Source: Ehretia macrophylla (taxonomy: Eukaryota > Streptophyta > Magnoliopsida > Boraginales > Ehretiaceae). Taken from it: DNA of 64,000 bases. Under the pieces are notes generated by a model that ran no database searches, was not told where the DNA came from, and was given only the letters and a program-made list of their open reading frames with translations. A program made the translations under genes and the position numbers. Location of the stretch: contig CM075778.1 in assembly GCA_037974665.1 (NCBI GenBank), positions 22,510,001-22,574,000 on the forward strand, read 5' to 3'. This document shows, piece after piece, positions 1-12,726 of the stretch (position 1 is its first letter; each line of letters starts with the position of its first letter).

Positions 1-1007
1 ACTTAGGTATCTAGTTGATGTTTGGTTTCTAAGGGCATCTCCCTAACCAATTATGAAATTGATAACCTTAAACTATGTTGTTCTAGGTGTCGATTTAATT
101 AGTCATTAACTAATCATACCTAATTAAGGTTATCTAGGATTTAGCCATTTTTAAGTCCTAATTATTGGCCATGCTACTAAGTGTTTCATGTCTATACATC
201 CATTCAAAATAAAGCATCATTCATAATTTTGAAAAGTAAAGACATGCATCTATACACCATGACCCTTTCATTGATGGTTCCTTGTACTTTCCATTTTTGG
301 ATATAGAAGTTTTCATTCTTGGAGCTTTCTATTTTAGGAATGAAAATCTTATCGTAATCACAACAAGATTCCTTATCTCATCAAAATCTCCAAGAGTCCT
401 TGTGGATAACGAATTCCGCCACAATCTAGGAGTCTTAGATTTGGATGAGCATCCAAGTGTCCTACTGCCAATAGAATTCTTATCCTAATCATAACAAGAC
501 TCTTATCTTATCAAAATCTTCAAGAATCCTTGTGGATGAAGAAATTAGCCACAATTTAGGAGTCTTAGATTTGGATAAGCAACCAAGTGTCCTATTGCCA
601 ATAGAACTCTTCCACCACCACACTCCACTACTCTACCACCTATGAAGGGTCCAACCAGCCACAAAATTTCCTCCAAACCGCCGCTGGTTCCTTGAGAAAA
701 TGATAAAAAATAGTCCCCAAAAATTCAGCATTGCTTCCTTGACTTGGCTCGCGTGATTCTCGACATTGTACAAGTATTTTCGTAATAGAATTGCAAAATA
801 CAATGAACCTATCTATTACATATAGTCCTATGCTTCATAATGAAGCTTACATTCAGCTATCTAAACGATTTAAAGATTACAAACCGATTGGATAAACGAC
901 CAATCCAATAATCATACATAAACCAATAAAGCTGAAAAATCATAACCACAATAATTACCATGCATTCTAACCATCAAGGAAGGCTTATTTTGGGCTATAA
1001 AATAAGG
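1..1007. other. AT-rich left flank, probable interior of a copia element
   Basis: No gene is recognisable on either strand. This stretch lies left of element A, so it should continue the sequence at 44176 onward, which is the leader of a minus-strand copia element. That assignment rests on position only: no gag or pol motif could be read here. A degenerate tandem duplication at 349-608 is listed separately. Confidence 0.4.
349..608. repeat. two-copy tandem duplication, period about 130 bp
   Basis: The block containing AGTCTTAGATTTGGAT and CCAAGTGTCCTA occurs at about 431-480 and again at about 561-600, 130 bases apart, with roughly 80-85% identity by eye. The short open frame at 282-488 overlaps copy 1 and is not conserved in copy 2, so it is not called as a gene. 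Confidence 0.7.
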
Positions 1008-1012
1008 GTCAG

Positions 1013-2906
1013 TGTAACGACCCCAATGTCTCTACCCTTCTCAGGACTAGATAGAGGGTTTGTGCAAGCAAAACCATTAACATATGAAAGGTAAACTAGG
1101 ATATTATATATGCTATAAAGTTTTCCTGATACAACCATGATTACCAACTTCCCAACTACCAGACCCTACACTCAGCAAAACGAGTCTAGTTAACTAAACT
1201 ATCACACCAAATTATCATACATATGACCATAGTAAATAACGTAAACAATCATTCAAGGGCCGAAGCCAATATCCACTAATACGTCATTGACTACAATATC
1301 ATAAACTAGATGATGTGGTATGTCAAAATCTACAGGATCTTCATTGTAGAGATAGTGGCAATGCACGATTATGTCAATATTCCTCGAAACGAGGTGATCC
1401 AGGTTCCCCAACAAACAAAACAGACACAATATTATTATCTGGTTCTACTTCTTCTTCTGTTTCACTTAAAATGGGGAAAAAGGGAATGAGCTCAAAAGAA
1501 CTTAGTGCGGGGCGTCAACCGGGGAAGTTTTGAAAACATTTTCTGAGCTTTTGAAAACTATGTTGTGCAATGTAAACAAATTAGTATAAAAACAGGTAAT
1601 GTATTTAAAGTTAAACATATGACACTATAATAAGAGCAATAGTAACACGTTGCAAAGGATACATTTTGATTTCACTTCCAGAGGTGGCCAGTCGAATCAT
1701 GATCACTCTTATCTCTCCCAATAGGGTACTCCGGATTGTACCCGAAATCTATGACCCAGCTCCCCGAGGGCGGTACTGGTCCCAAGCAAGAGAAAACTCT
1801 CCAAGGGCGGTAGTGGTCCCAAGCGAGAGAGGGAATAGGACTACGATAGTCACAGGAGCACCGACAAACCCTATGCCGCCCGACGTTCTTGAACGTTATC
1901 GTGCCTGAAGTTGTAACCCCTAATTTCAATAGCACACAAACATATATAGGTAACCACGTAACATATAATTGATAACATTTTGCAACTTACGATCATATAA
2001 TTTGGTGAATACATAAGTGGGGAACAATAAAATAGGTTGTCCCGGACCAGCACATTGAAAAATTAAACATATTCACTTTCTGGTAACTAAAATAACTTAG
2101 CTAACAACATCTGGAGTGAATTGTCTTTTCAAAGTAGATATTATAATTTAACTCATTGTTATCAAATGTCTAGTAATTATTATTTTTGGTTTATAATCAG
2201 AAGGTGGTTTAATTAGCAAGGTAGATAACCCTTTAATTAATTAAATAAATTAAAACCTTAGTTAATTGAGCACTTTAGTCAAAATAGGGCTTGTCCATGT
2301 AACTACTTATATTAACTTTTAAGTTAACTTCTACTTAATTTATTTAACTTATTATAATGATTCCTGGGTCGGTCCACTACTCAACTATACATAACCTAAT
2401 GTATTTCTTTATTATTAAGCCTCCATACACACATTAACAGTAAGTGTTTTAAGTAGATGCCTTCATAATAAGTAACCTTATTAGCAAACTTATATTTGTG
2501 AAGCTAAACATAGCATCTTTTATTAGTAAAACAAAACCTATAGTAAACATAAAAGAATGTATTAAAACATCCTCACAAATAGCATATATATAATCTTTCA
2601 TAAGCAAATAAAGGAACTGCAATGCTTTTAAAATACCCGCACCTTAATAAGCTCTTAGTGACGCCCGGTTATGCTCATGGAAAAAAAGAAGAAAAACCAA
2701 AACTAGTGAAAGTTATTTTGCGTTGTTGTGTTTTTTTTTTCAAACCGAAGTGGAAGCTCTTATATAGGGGTAAAGTTCTACATTTTACTAGAAAAGCAAC
2801 GACCATGGATGACTTAGCCAGCTTAGGTGGCATTGGTTAGGAGTTCTACAATTTCCTAAGCAGCCATGCAAGGTGACAGCAACCACAGGCTAATCTTCGA
2901 TATATG
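1013..2906 (-). repeat. Element A left (3') LTR, outer part
   Basis: It matches 41057-42950 of the right LTR and is cut at 2906 by element B, whose TSD copy ATATG is 2902-2906. It holds a duplicated GC-rich block at about 1755-1835 (CTCTCCAAGGGCGGTAGTGG and relatives) and a TATA-like CCCTATATAAG on the minus strand at about 2758-2769. Confidence 0.93.
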
Positions 2907-3671
2907 TGTAACGCCCTAACTCGACCCCACCTATGTTCAGTCAGGACGCAACGGAATTTTGGCAGTATAACGACAGTAACACGGACATCAGGGCTCTAAA
3001 CCAACCCTTTACAATTTTATACAACAAACTCCAAAGACCAACAACAACTCCACAACCATGTTAACAACCAACAATGCAACCACATCCATATATTAAACAA
3101 CCATTCAACAACCCAACCATAGATTACATGCCTCCGTTTCAACAACAACATCACTAAGTAAAACCATATACATACATAACATATTATACTAGCTTAGCAA
3201 CTTATTTAAATCCAAAAGTAAGACAACTAAACTAGCATAACACTTTTACTATCTTTAGATCAGTTTATACAATATAACCCTTAAAAGCTTGAAACTCTAC
3301 AACATGTCATACTACAAAATAGCATAAAACATTCCAGCTAAGCATCAGGATATGACTTTGGCACATAAGACTCTTCAACAAAAGTCACATTCTCAGCCTC
3401 CTGAGGCACGTACCCGTAGTCCTGTTTAGTAACACTTGCTTGCAGATAACGAATGAGAGTAAGCTTATATAAAACAAGCCCAGTGAGGAATTCTATAGAT
3501 CTTTCACAAAACACCAACATCTCAATTTAAACACATAAATGACCATTCATTGAAAAAGAATACTCTAGTTGGTGTAGCTCCATACGCCATCACGATTTCA
3601 ACCAACTTCTTGTAACTCCCCATTACACATACACCCGAGGTACCTCAACTAGCCCCTCCCTCTATGGTACC
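2907..3671 (-). repeat. Element B left (3') LTR, first part
   Basis: It aligns with 12727-13490 of the right LTR at about 95% by eye. It is interrupted after GTACC (3667-3671) by the solo LTR and resumes at 6144. The short acidic frame discussed in the findings lies on the minus strand and ends at 3338. Confidence 0.9.
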
Positions 3672-6138
3672 TGTCACGCCCCAACTCGACCCCTTTTACG
3701 ATCAGTCGGGACGCAATGGAATTTCGGCAGCATAACGACAGTAACATGAACATCAGGGCTCTAAACCAACCCTTAAGAACAACATACATCAAACTCCACA
3801 AATCACCAACCAACTCCATAATCAAATTAACAACATACAACGCAACCATTTCATACATTAAACATTCTTTCATCAACTCATTCATAGTTATGCGCCTCCG
3901 TTCCAACATAATACATTTACTATATAACATACACTTCCAAAATAGATTATAGTCCACCTAGCAACCTAATCATGCTCCAAAACAAGACTACTAAGCTAGC
4001 AACATTTAATTCATTATCTTTACAACATCTTATACATCATAAACTTCTAAGTAAATGTAAAACATCTAATTTTAATATACAAGATAACAAAAGAGAACTA
4101 CATCTCAGATATCAAAGACAAGACTTTGGCACATAGGACCTGTCCACATAAAGCACATTCTCAGCTTCCTGAGGCACGTATCCATATTCCTGTTCTGTAA
4201 CACCTGTATGCATACAATAATAGAGAGTGAGCTTATATAAACAAGCTTAGTGAGGATCCGATAGATCTCTAACAGTATTTACTATGCTCCTTAGAAATGA
4301 TCCTTTGAGCAAGTAAACACACAAATAAACATCAATACAATATAAACACATAACTATAATGACCAATCAATAAAGGATACTCAATTTGGTGTAGCTCCAT
4401 ACGCCATCACGATCTCAACCATTCTTCTTGTAACTCCCCATTACTCACGCACCCGAGGTACCTCACTAGTCTCTCCCTCCATGATACCTCTGTCATGCGA
4501 GTTGGAGGTAGTCTCTGGTAGTCATGCTGTTATCAACCCGACGCTGCCCGAGAGGTGGCACACACATACCAAGACTCAACAATAATAATAAACATCATTC
4601 ACAGGAGGACAACCTAGCAAAATTGCCTTACTTCCGGTTCATCAATCATCAATCAATAATCATCAACAATCATCCATTTCTATTAATGTAACATCAATAT
4701 AATCATCAATATTTAATTAATCAACAAACAACTAAGTTAGATGACAAAGTAGGCCATCCAACTTAACATGCATGAAACACGTAATCTAACCTTAGTCTAA
4801 CCATCAACAACTCACAATTCAATCACTCAAACACCACCTAATCATCTAAAGGCTCAATTCAACAATTTAAAGAAAGACAACCTAAACTTCAAATAATCGT
4901 ATCTTACATTCTACTAATCCAAACAACTCCAAATCAGTTTCAAACACTCACCCATTCAATCAACTACTTTAGCCCTCTCAGAAACCAACCAAGACATATC
5001 AAAATCAAGCCCAACAACCCTAAAACCTCAATGCACCTAGGCTGAAATTTCTGAATTTTCACCCAAACATCGCAATCGAAAATTCGGCATTATAACAGCG
5101 TTACCACGTAATTAACAAACTTTTAGAAATCGATGGCAATTGATTCCAACCAGAACAACTCAAGGTAATCCTCAAATAGCCAATCTATCAACTTTAAATA
5201 CCCGAAAATAAATAATTTCGCTACAATGGCTCAAATCTCATAGTAATACACATAAACGATCCCTAGCACGCACTGATCAATAATATAACTTCAAATTAAC
5301 ATTCTAACGGTTCAAAATGCAGTTATGAGCAAAAACATAAAAAATGAGTTTTGAGATCTAGAATTTTTCTCTCACCTTTGATGTGTTTTGAAGCTACAAA
5401 GATGCTCAATGGATGCTCAAGAGGTGGAATCAAGCCTTGGTTGATGGAAATTGGCCTTGAATTGTAACTTTTAATGAAAATTTACTTTGGAAAAATGTTG
5501 AAAATGCTCTCAAGAAAAGCTATGGAGTTCGGCCACCTTGTGTGTGCTTTGAGTGTGTTTTTGTGTTGTTTTAGTAGGTGTTGATGCATAAATAAGCTAA
5601 GGTCAAATAAATTAAAAGAAAGTCAAAGTTAATTTTTAGTCTTTTAATTCTATTTTAGTCTTTTAATTCATTTAATGACTATTTCTTGCTCAACTATTAA
5701 ATTGACAATTAAATTAATTCTAGACAATATATTTTAGGTGACAAAGAGTTTTACATTAAAATAGTTTCACCCGAGTCGACTTAAAACTAGTTTTATTGCA
5801 GAAGAAAGTATAGAAATCTTTAAAATTCCAAAACCGATTCCAAATTCATTTTAATCAAACACCGGTCTATTAATACTCGAGGACTAGGTTTTAAGACGTT
5901 TAAAACACCCCTGTAAAAAGTTTAGCGGACAGGTGTTCAAAATACTATTTACCAAAACTGACGATAAAATTTCTGATTCCGTTTTTTATGAAAATTTCAT
6001 GAATGCACACATAGCATGTATTAGGAATATAAATCACATATTTAGCACATTCTAAGTCATATAGAACATAAACAGGTCAATTCACGCAAAACGAGGTAAA
6101 ACACGCAAATTGAATAAAGCAAAATATGGGGTCTCATA
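3672..6138 (-). mobile_element. Solo LTR (S1) of a B/C-related chromovirus
   Basis: A 2467-bp LTR with no internal region. It begins TGTCACGCCCC and ends TCTCATA, which I read as a mutated TTTCACA. The flanking repeats GTACC (3667-3671) and GCACC (6139-6143) form a 5-bp TSD with one mismatch, so it arose by insertion then LTR-LTR recombination. Its sequence is related to, but distinct from, the host LTR. It keeps the GTGAG-type donor, hairpin and acceptor layout seen in the other LTRs. Confidence 0.85.
4204..5375 (-). other. candidate LTR-internal intron in solo LTR S1
   Basis: On the minus strand CATCAAAG is followed by GTGAGAG at 5375, and TGCATACAG ends at 4204. This would bound a 1172-base intron. 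The downstream open frame (4203-4112, 30 codons including stop) reads EYGYVPQEAENV. The leader start is GTGGCC (5536-5534) where relatives have ATGGCC, and the leader frame is shifted relative to B and C. Confidence 0.4.
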
Positions 6139-6143
6139 GCACC

Positions 6144-7766
6144 TCTGCCCATGCAAGCTAGGGGTAGTCTATGATAGTCATGCCATTTTTAACTCGACAA
6201 CCCGATGTTGCCCGAGAGGTGGCACACACTTATCAAGACTCATGATAATAATATTAAACATTCATATCACAGGAGGACAACAAAAGTAGGTTGCCTATAT
6301 CCTGGCTCATCAGCAATCAATCAGTTAACATCATTTCAATAACATAACAACAATTAATCAAATAAACAACTAACGACTAAGTTAGATGACAAAGTAGGCG
6401 ACCCAATTTAACATGCATTAAACGACACAACCAATCCCGAATCTAACCATCAACAACCCGAGATTCAATCACTCAAACACCACCCAAACAACCAAAGACA
6501 ATATTTCAACTTTTAAAGAAAACTACTCAAACTTCTAAAAGTCATAACTTACAATCTACTAATCCAATAACCTCCAAACTAGTTTCTACTACTCACCCAC
6601 TCAAGCATCAACATTAACCCCCTCGGAAACCAACCATAATCCATCCAAAACAAGCCCAACAACCCTAAAACATCAATGCAACATGGCTGATTTTTCCAGA
6701 CTTTCACCACGACATCACAATCAAAATTTCGGCATTATAACATTACTACCACGTATCTAACAAACTTTTAGAAGCTATAACCATCCAATTCCAACCACTA
6801 CAACAACAACTATTCAACAACAAGCCAAAAACTCAACTTTAATACCTGAAAAATAGAAATACATGCTATTACCATTCAAAACTTATATAAACGCACATAA
6901 ACGATCCTTGGCATCTACTGAGCAACAATCTAACAACAATTTAACATTTCATCGGATAAATAAACAGTTATATGAATTTGACAAAAATTAGCATTTTAAG
7001 ATCTAGAATTTTTCTCTCACCTTTGATGTTATATGATGCAAGAAAGATGTGCAATAAGTGCCCAATAAGCAAAAACAAACTTTGGTTCAAGAGTTTTGGC
7101 TTTGATTTGCAATTTCTACGAGAAAATTTGATCAAAAAGCCAAGCAAAAATGCCTACAAGGTTTCGGCCATGTGTGTGTGTATTTGTGGTGTTTGAGCAT
7201 TGTTTTGTGAGCAATATTGATATATTATGCATATATAAGGCTAGTCAACAAAAATAATAAAAGTCAAAGTTAGTATTTTTTTAGTCTTTTAATTGTTTTC
7301 TAGTCTTTTAATTCTATTTCTTGACTATTTTGCTCACCAATATGCAATTAACTCCTAGACTATTTTAAGTAGCATATTTTTAGTTGACAACAAGTTTCAC
7401 ATGCAAAGACTTTCATCCGACTCGATTAAAAACTCGATTTTCGCAAAAGAAGGTGTAAAAACCTTTAAATTTCCTAATCCAATTCGAAATCCGATTAAAT
7501 CAGACACGAGTGTACTAGTATCTGAGGACTAGGTTTAAAGATGTTTAAAACACCCGTGTAAAAATTTTAGCGAACTTGCGTTCAAAATACTATTCACAAA
7601 AATTGACGATAAAATTTCTGATACTGTTTTTTATGAAAATTTCATGAATGTACACTTAGCATGTAATAGGAATATAAGTCACAGAATTAGCACATTCTAA
7701 CTCATATAACACACAAACAGGTCAAATCACGCATTTTTATGCAAAGATGAAATCTGGGGTTTCACA
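6144..7766 (-). repeat. Element B left (3') LTR, second part
   Basis: It aligns with 13494-15017 plus 35021-35120. Stretch 6400-7260 is almost identical to 13750-14610 (about 1% different by eye), while sequence on either side differs by roughly 4-14%. The TATA-like TTATATATGC on the minus strand is at about 7228-7238. The LTR ends in GGGGTTTCACA at 7766. Confidence 0.9.
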
Positions 7767-7779
7767 TTCTTCCCCTCTT
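7767..7779 (-). other. Element B polypurine tract
   Basis: On the minus strand AAGAGGGGAAGAA abuts the LTR start TGTGAAACC. It is the plus-strand DNA primer site. Confidence 0.85.
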
Positions 7780-10700
7780 AAATAAATTTCGTCCTCGAAA
7801 TTCTTACTTCTTGAACAGAATAGATCTGGATACTACTGCTGCATCTGATCTCTCCTTTCCCAAGTAGTTTCCTCAATTCTGTGATGCTTCCACAACACTT
7901 TAACCATTGGAATCTTCTTCGACCTCAATTTTCGTTCCATCTGATCCAGAATACGAATCGGCCGCTCATCATAAGTCGGATTCTCACGAAGCTGTAACAG
8001 CTCTGACTCTAAAATATGAGAAGGATCCGGATTATACTTCCGCAAATTAGACACGTGAAAGACATCGTGAACATTTGAGAAATTCTCTGGTAAAGCCAAC
8101 CAATATGCTAACTTATCAACCCTGCCGGTAATCTCAAACGGCCCTACAAACCTCGGACTCAGCTTACCACCTTTACCATATCGAGCAAACCCCTTTCGAG
8201 GAGACAATTTCAAGAAAACTCGGTCCCCGACCGCAAACTCCAAATCCCGACGACATTTATCAGCATAACTCTTGTATCTGTTCTACGCTGTCAGCATTCT
8301 CTGCCTGATCAACTGAGCATTCTCAATCTTCTCTGGAAGCTCTGGCATGATAGTCGGATCAATAGTCTTCATCTCCTCTACTTCATCCCAATACAAAAGT
8401 GATCGGCACTTACGGCCGTAAAGAGCTGCAAAATGTGTCATCCCAATAGTCGCTTGATAACTATTGTTATAGGCAAACTCGGCAAGTGGTAGATATTTCT
8501 CCCAGTTCTTCCTGAAGTCTAGAACACAAGCCCCGAGCATATCCTCCAGAATCTAAATAGTCCTCTTAGACTGACTGTCAGTCTGTGGATGATACACTGT
8601 GCTAAAATTTAACTGAGTTTCCAAAGTCTCCTGAAGTTTCTCCCACAATCGAGAAGTAAACCGAGGATCTCGATCTAAGACAATACTAGATGGAATCCCG
8701 TGAAGTTTAACAATCTGATCCATATAAAGATCCGCCAACTTTGCAACCTCATCTCCCAGCCCCAACGGAATAAAATGAGCTGTCTTCGTCAAACGGTCCA
8801 CAACAACCCAAACTGCATCGTTATCCCTCGGTGTTCTAGGCAAACCAGAGACAAAGTCCATCATAATATTTTCCCACTTCCATTCTGGTATTACCAACGG
8901 CTGAAGTAACCCTACAGGTCGTTGATGTTCGGCCTTCACTCGCTGACAAGTCAAACATCTGGATACAAACTAAGCAACCTCCATTTTCATGTTATTCCAC
9001 CAATAATGTTGTTTCAAATCCCGGTACATCTTGTTTCCACTAGGATGAATGGTGTACTTAGAATTATGAGCCTCCTCTAGAATACCTCTCCTCAAACCTA
9101 GTTCATCGGGAACAAAAACCCTATTCTGAAACCGAAGAATACCATCTTCATGTAATTTGAAGTCAGACTGATCATCTGTGATCTGATCCTTGATCTTCTG
9201 AAGTTTTGCATCAAGTTGCTGATCTTCTCTAATCTAAGACAACAATAAAGGTTTAATACGGAGATGTGAACACATCACCCTAACTTGAGTCAATTTCGGT
9301 CTCCAATAACTGACTTCCTCAATAACCTCCCACTTTTTAATAGCCAAACAAGCAATACTCGTTTTACGGCTAATAACATCTGCTACAACATTTGCCTTTC
9401 CAGGCAAATAATTGATAGAACAATTATAATCTCCGAGAAGTTCCATCCACTTCTATTGACACATATTCAACTCCTTCTGTGAGAACAAGTACTTCAGACT
9501 TTTATGATCAGTGAAAATTTTGAACTTACTACCCCACAAATATTGATGCCACTTTTTCAATGCGAATACAACTGCTGCCATTTCAATATCATGAGTCGGA
9601 TAGTTCACCTCATACGGCTTCAACTTCCTAGAAGCATAAGCAATAACCCAACCATTCTGTATAAGTACACAACCCAAGCCCTCCTTGGATGCATCGCTAT
9701 AGATAACCATATTATCGGTTCCCTCTGGTAGAGCAAGTACTAGAGTAGTAGTCAATCTCTTTTTCAACTCCTAAAACCCACTTTCATATTTCTCATCCCA
9801 AGTAAAGCTGGTTCGTTTCTGAGTTAATTTAGAAAGTGGCCCTACAATCTTAGAAAAGTCCTTCACAAACCTACGGTAATAACCCGCCAAACCAAGGAAG
9901 CTATGAACTTCTAAAATATTCTCCGGCCTTTTCTAAGACATCACTACTTCAATCTTAGTGGGATCTACTAAAATACCGCTCTGTGTAATCACATAACCAA
10001 GAAAAAATATTCGTTGCAGCCAAAATTCACACTTACTGAACTTCGCAAACAACTGATGCTCCTACAGCTTCTGTAGGACAAGTCGTAGATGTTGCTCGTG
10101 CTCCGATTCAGTCTTAGAATAAACCAAGATATCATCAATAAAGATTACCATGAAATGGTCCAAGTACAGCTGAAAGACCCGATGCATAAGATCCATGAAT
10201 GCTGCCGATGCATTAGTTAGTCCGAAGGGCATAACTACAAATTCATAATACCTGTACCGAGTCCTAAAAGCAGACTTTAGAACATCCTCCGTACGAATCC
10301 GAAGCTGATAATACTCCTGCCTCAAGTCAACTTTAGAGTAGACTTTGGCTCCCTGAAGTTGATCAAACAACTCGTCAATTTGTGGTAAAGGATACTTGTT
10401 CTTGATGGTCACCTGATTCAAACCACGATAATCAACACATAATTTCAAGGTACCATCCTTCTTCTTCACAAATAAAATAGGTGTTCCCCATGGTGAAGAA
10501 CTCTGCTGAATAAAAACCCTTATCTAATAACTCCTGCAACTGAGTTTTCAACTCCTTAAGCTCAACCGGTGCTATCAGGTATGCTGATTTAGAAATATGT
10601 TGAGTACCGGGAATCAGATTAATCACAAACTCAGCATCTCTTTCTGGCGGCAATCCTGGTAACTCCTCGGGAAATACATTGGGATATTCCCGAATAATGG

Positions 10701-12472
10701 GAACTTACTCCAGCTTTAGCTTATCAGATGGCTTGTTGATCAAATAAGCTAGATAACCCGAACACCCCTTACTCACCAATTTAATAGTTTTAGTTGATGA
10801 GATAATAAAACTCGTCTTAGCATCCCGGTTCCCCGCTACCTCAACCACTGGCTGTTCTGGCAACCGAAACCATACTACCTTTGTTCTACAGTTTAACTAG
10901 GTATCATACTTAGAAAGCCAGTCCATACCCAAGATAACATCATACACTAGATAGGAAATAAGATAAGGCCCGAAGGAACATCCTAACCTTTAACATGTAT
11001 TATACAATCTTTACATACTAAGCCAGTCACATATTTATCAGTCAAAGAAGTACTAATCTCAACCACATAAGACAGTTTTTCAGGTTGCATGTTAACACGT
11101 TGCACACAAGCAGGTGTAATGAAAGAATGCGTAGCACCAGAATCAATTAACACTTTAACAAGTTGATTGAGTATAAGGAAGTTACCTTCCACAACTGCCG
11201 CTGCCTCAGGTGCTTCCTCTAAATCCACTGCGTAGGCCTAAGCTTGAACCCACTGCTGCTGAGGTGCACCACTGGTAGGTCAACCCTGATAACCCTGGGT
11301 CACTGGCCGACCCTCAGATCTCTGAAATCTAGGACAATCCCTCACCCTGTGTTGGTTGCTACCGCAACCTAAACATGTTCCTGCATTTGCCCTACAGTCG
11401 GCCTCCAAATGGCCCTGACGTTTGCAGTAAGTACACTGCAGTGACGAAGCACTAATACTACCCTTCGAAGACCCAGAAGCTGAAAAAGTAGCTGTACCAG
11501 CCTACTGCTGGGGTCTCGCAACACTAGGCCTATATTGACCCTGTGACTGGGCTGGCATGTACTGTGACTGAGACTGGTAGGACCCTTGCTGAAACTGGGG
11601 CCTATAGGAACCCTGATGACCCTGCGGTCTGAAATAGCTCTACTGTACTGGTGACCTGTGCACAACCTGCTGCATTGGAGGCCTATATACACCTTGCTGA
11701 CCCTGCGGCTGGAATGGCCTCTTACTAGGCTGACTAGGACCAATATGCTCCCATTTTCTCTTCTCCAACTGGGAAGCCGCATCAAAGGCCTCAGAAAATA
11801 TATCATACTGATTCAGGGCCATTGCATCCTAAATCTCTGGCGTCAATCCCAACATAAACCTCCGAGTCTTACGCTCCTCATCTGCTACAAATTTCGGTGC
11901 AAACCGGGACAATCTGGTAAAATTGGCCTCGTACTGGGCCACTGTAGAATCACCTTGAACCAAAGATAGGAACTCTTCCTCTCTCCGTTCCCGCACAATC
12001 CTCGGAATGTATTTAGCCCGGAACACCCTAAGAAAGGTATCACAAACATAAAGAGTACCTCGTGCCTCCCAACCGGCTTTCACTGTACGCCACCACTCTT
12101 CGGCCTCATCATCAAACAAAAAAACTGCAAAGGTAACTTTCCTTTCGTCAGTGTAATCCAAAGGATCAAATATTTTCTCAATTTTATTAATCCAAGCCTC
12201 TGCCTTTCTATCATCCGGCTCGCCCTGGAATCTCGGTGGATAGTAACCCAGAAATTCCTTCAATGTATTTCGCCCGTGATAACCACCTTGTGTGTTTATC
12301 ATCTGTGCCTGGGCAGCCTGCCCTGTTAATATCTGTGCCTGGCCCGCCATGATTTCCGTCATTCTATCCATAGCTACAGCAATACGGTCATCACCCTGAT
12401 CTCGGCCCGGTGCCATATTACCCGGTGCCTCGTTATCTGCCTCCGGCCTACCTCTTGTTCTCGGTCGACCAG
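7780..12472 (-). pseudogene. Element B gag-pol polyprotein, decayed
   Basis: One gag-pol frame read right to left, broken by many stops and at least two frameshifts. Order: gag (12472-11640, with LKEFLGYYPPRFQGEPDDRK), paired zinc knuckles near 11340-11430 (the second reads CLGCGSNQHRVRDC), protease with VLIDSGATHSFI near 11150, RT with [11 protein letters not shown] near 10120, RNase H with [13 protein letters not shown] near 9690, integrase with MDFVSGLP and [10 protein letters not shown] (8553-8954), and a C-terminal chromodomain (KVLWKHHRIEETTWERRDQM) at about 7840-7920. The expected start is CTG at 12472 where element C has ATG. The catalytic Glu of integrase is Lys (QSKRTI near 8560). 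An extra T near 10517 shifts the frame at KGF. The family's job is reverse transcription and integration of the element; this copy cannot make a full polyprotein. Confidence 0.88.
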
Positions 12473-12708
12473 GTTATAGCACATAAATAGGCTATAGACA
12501 ATTATTAGCACATAAGTAACAAACTCATGTAAAGCACGTAAGTCACTTAAACAAATTGATCACATATTCACATTGTCACTTACTTACATAATCACTTAAT
12601 CACTTAGTCATATTATCACATATTTCACTTTTCTTTCATCTCATACATACTTTCATGCTAAGTCCATTACCCACATTTCGAGAATACCCCGGCTAACAAC
12701 TAAACATA

Positions 12709-12722
12709 AGCTCTGATACCAC
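12709..12722 (-). other. Element B primer-binding site
   Basis: On the minus strand TGGTATCAGAGCTT lies four bases inside the 5' LTR. This is the usual plant PBS complementary to the 3' end of initiator tRNA-Met. Confidence 0.85.
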
Positions 12723-12726
12723 TTAA

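Noticed and set aside
11369-11806. 145-codon minus-strand open frame in B
   Set aside because: It is out of phase with the B gag frame and overlaps its Gln-rich linker; a shadow.
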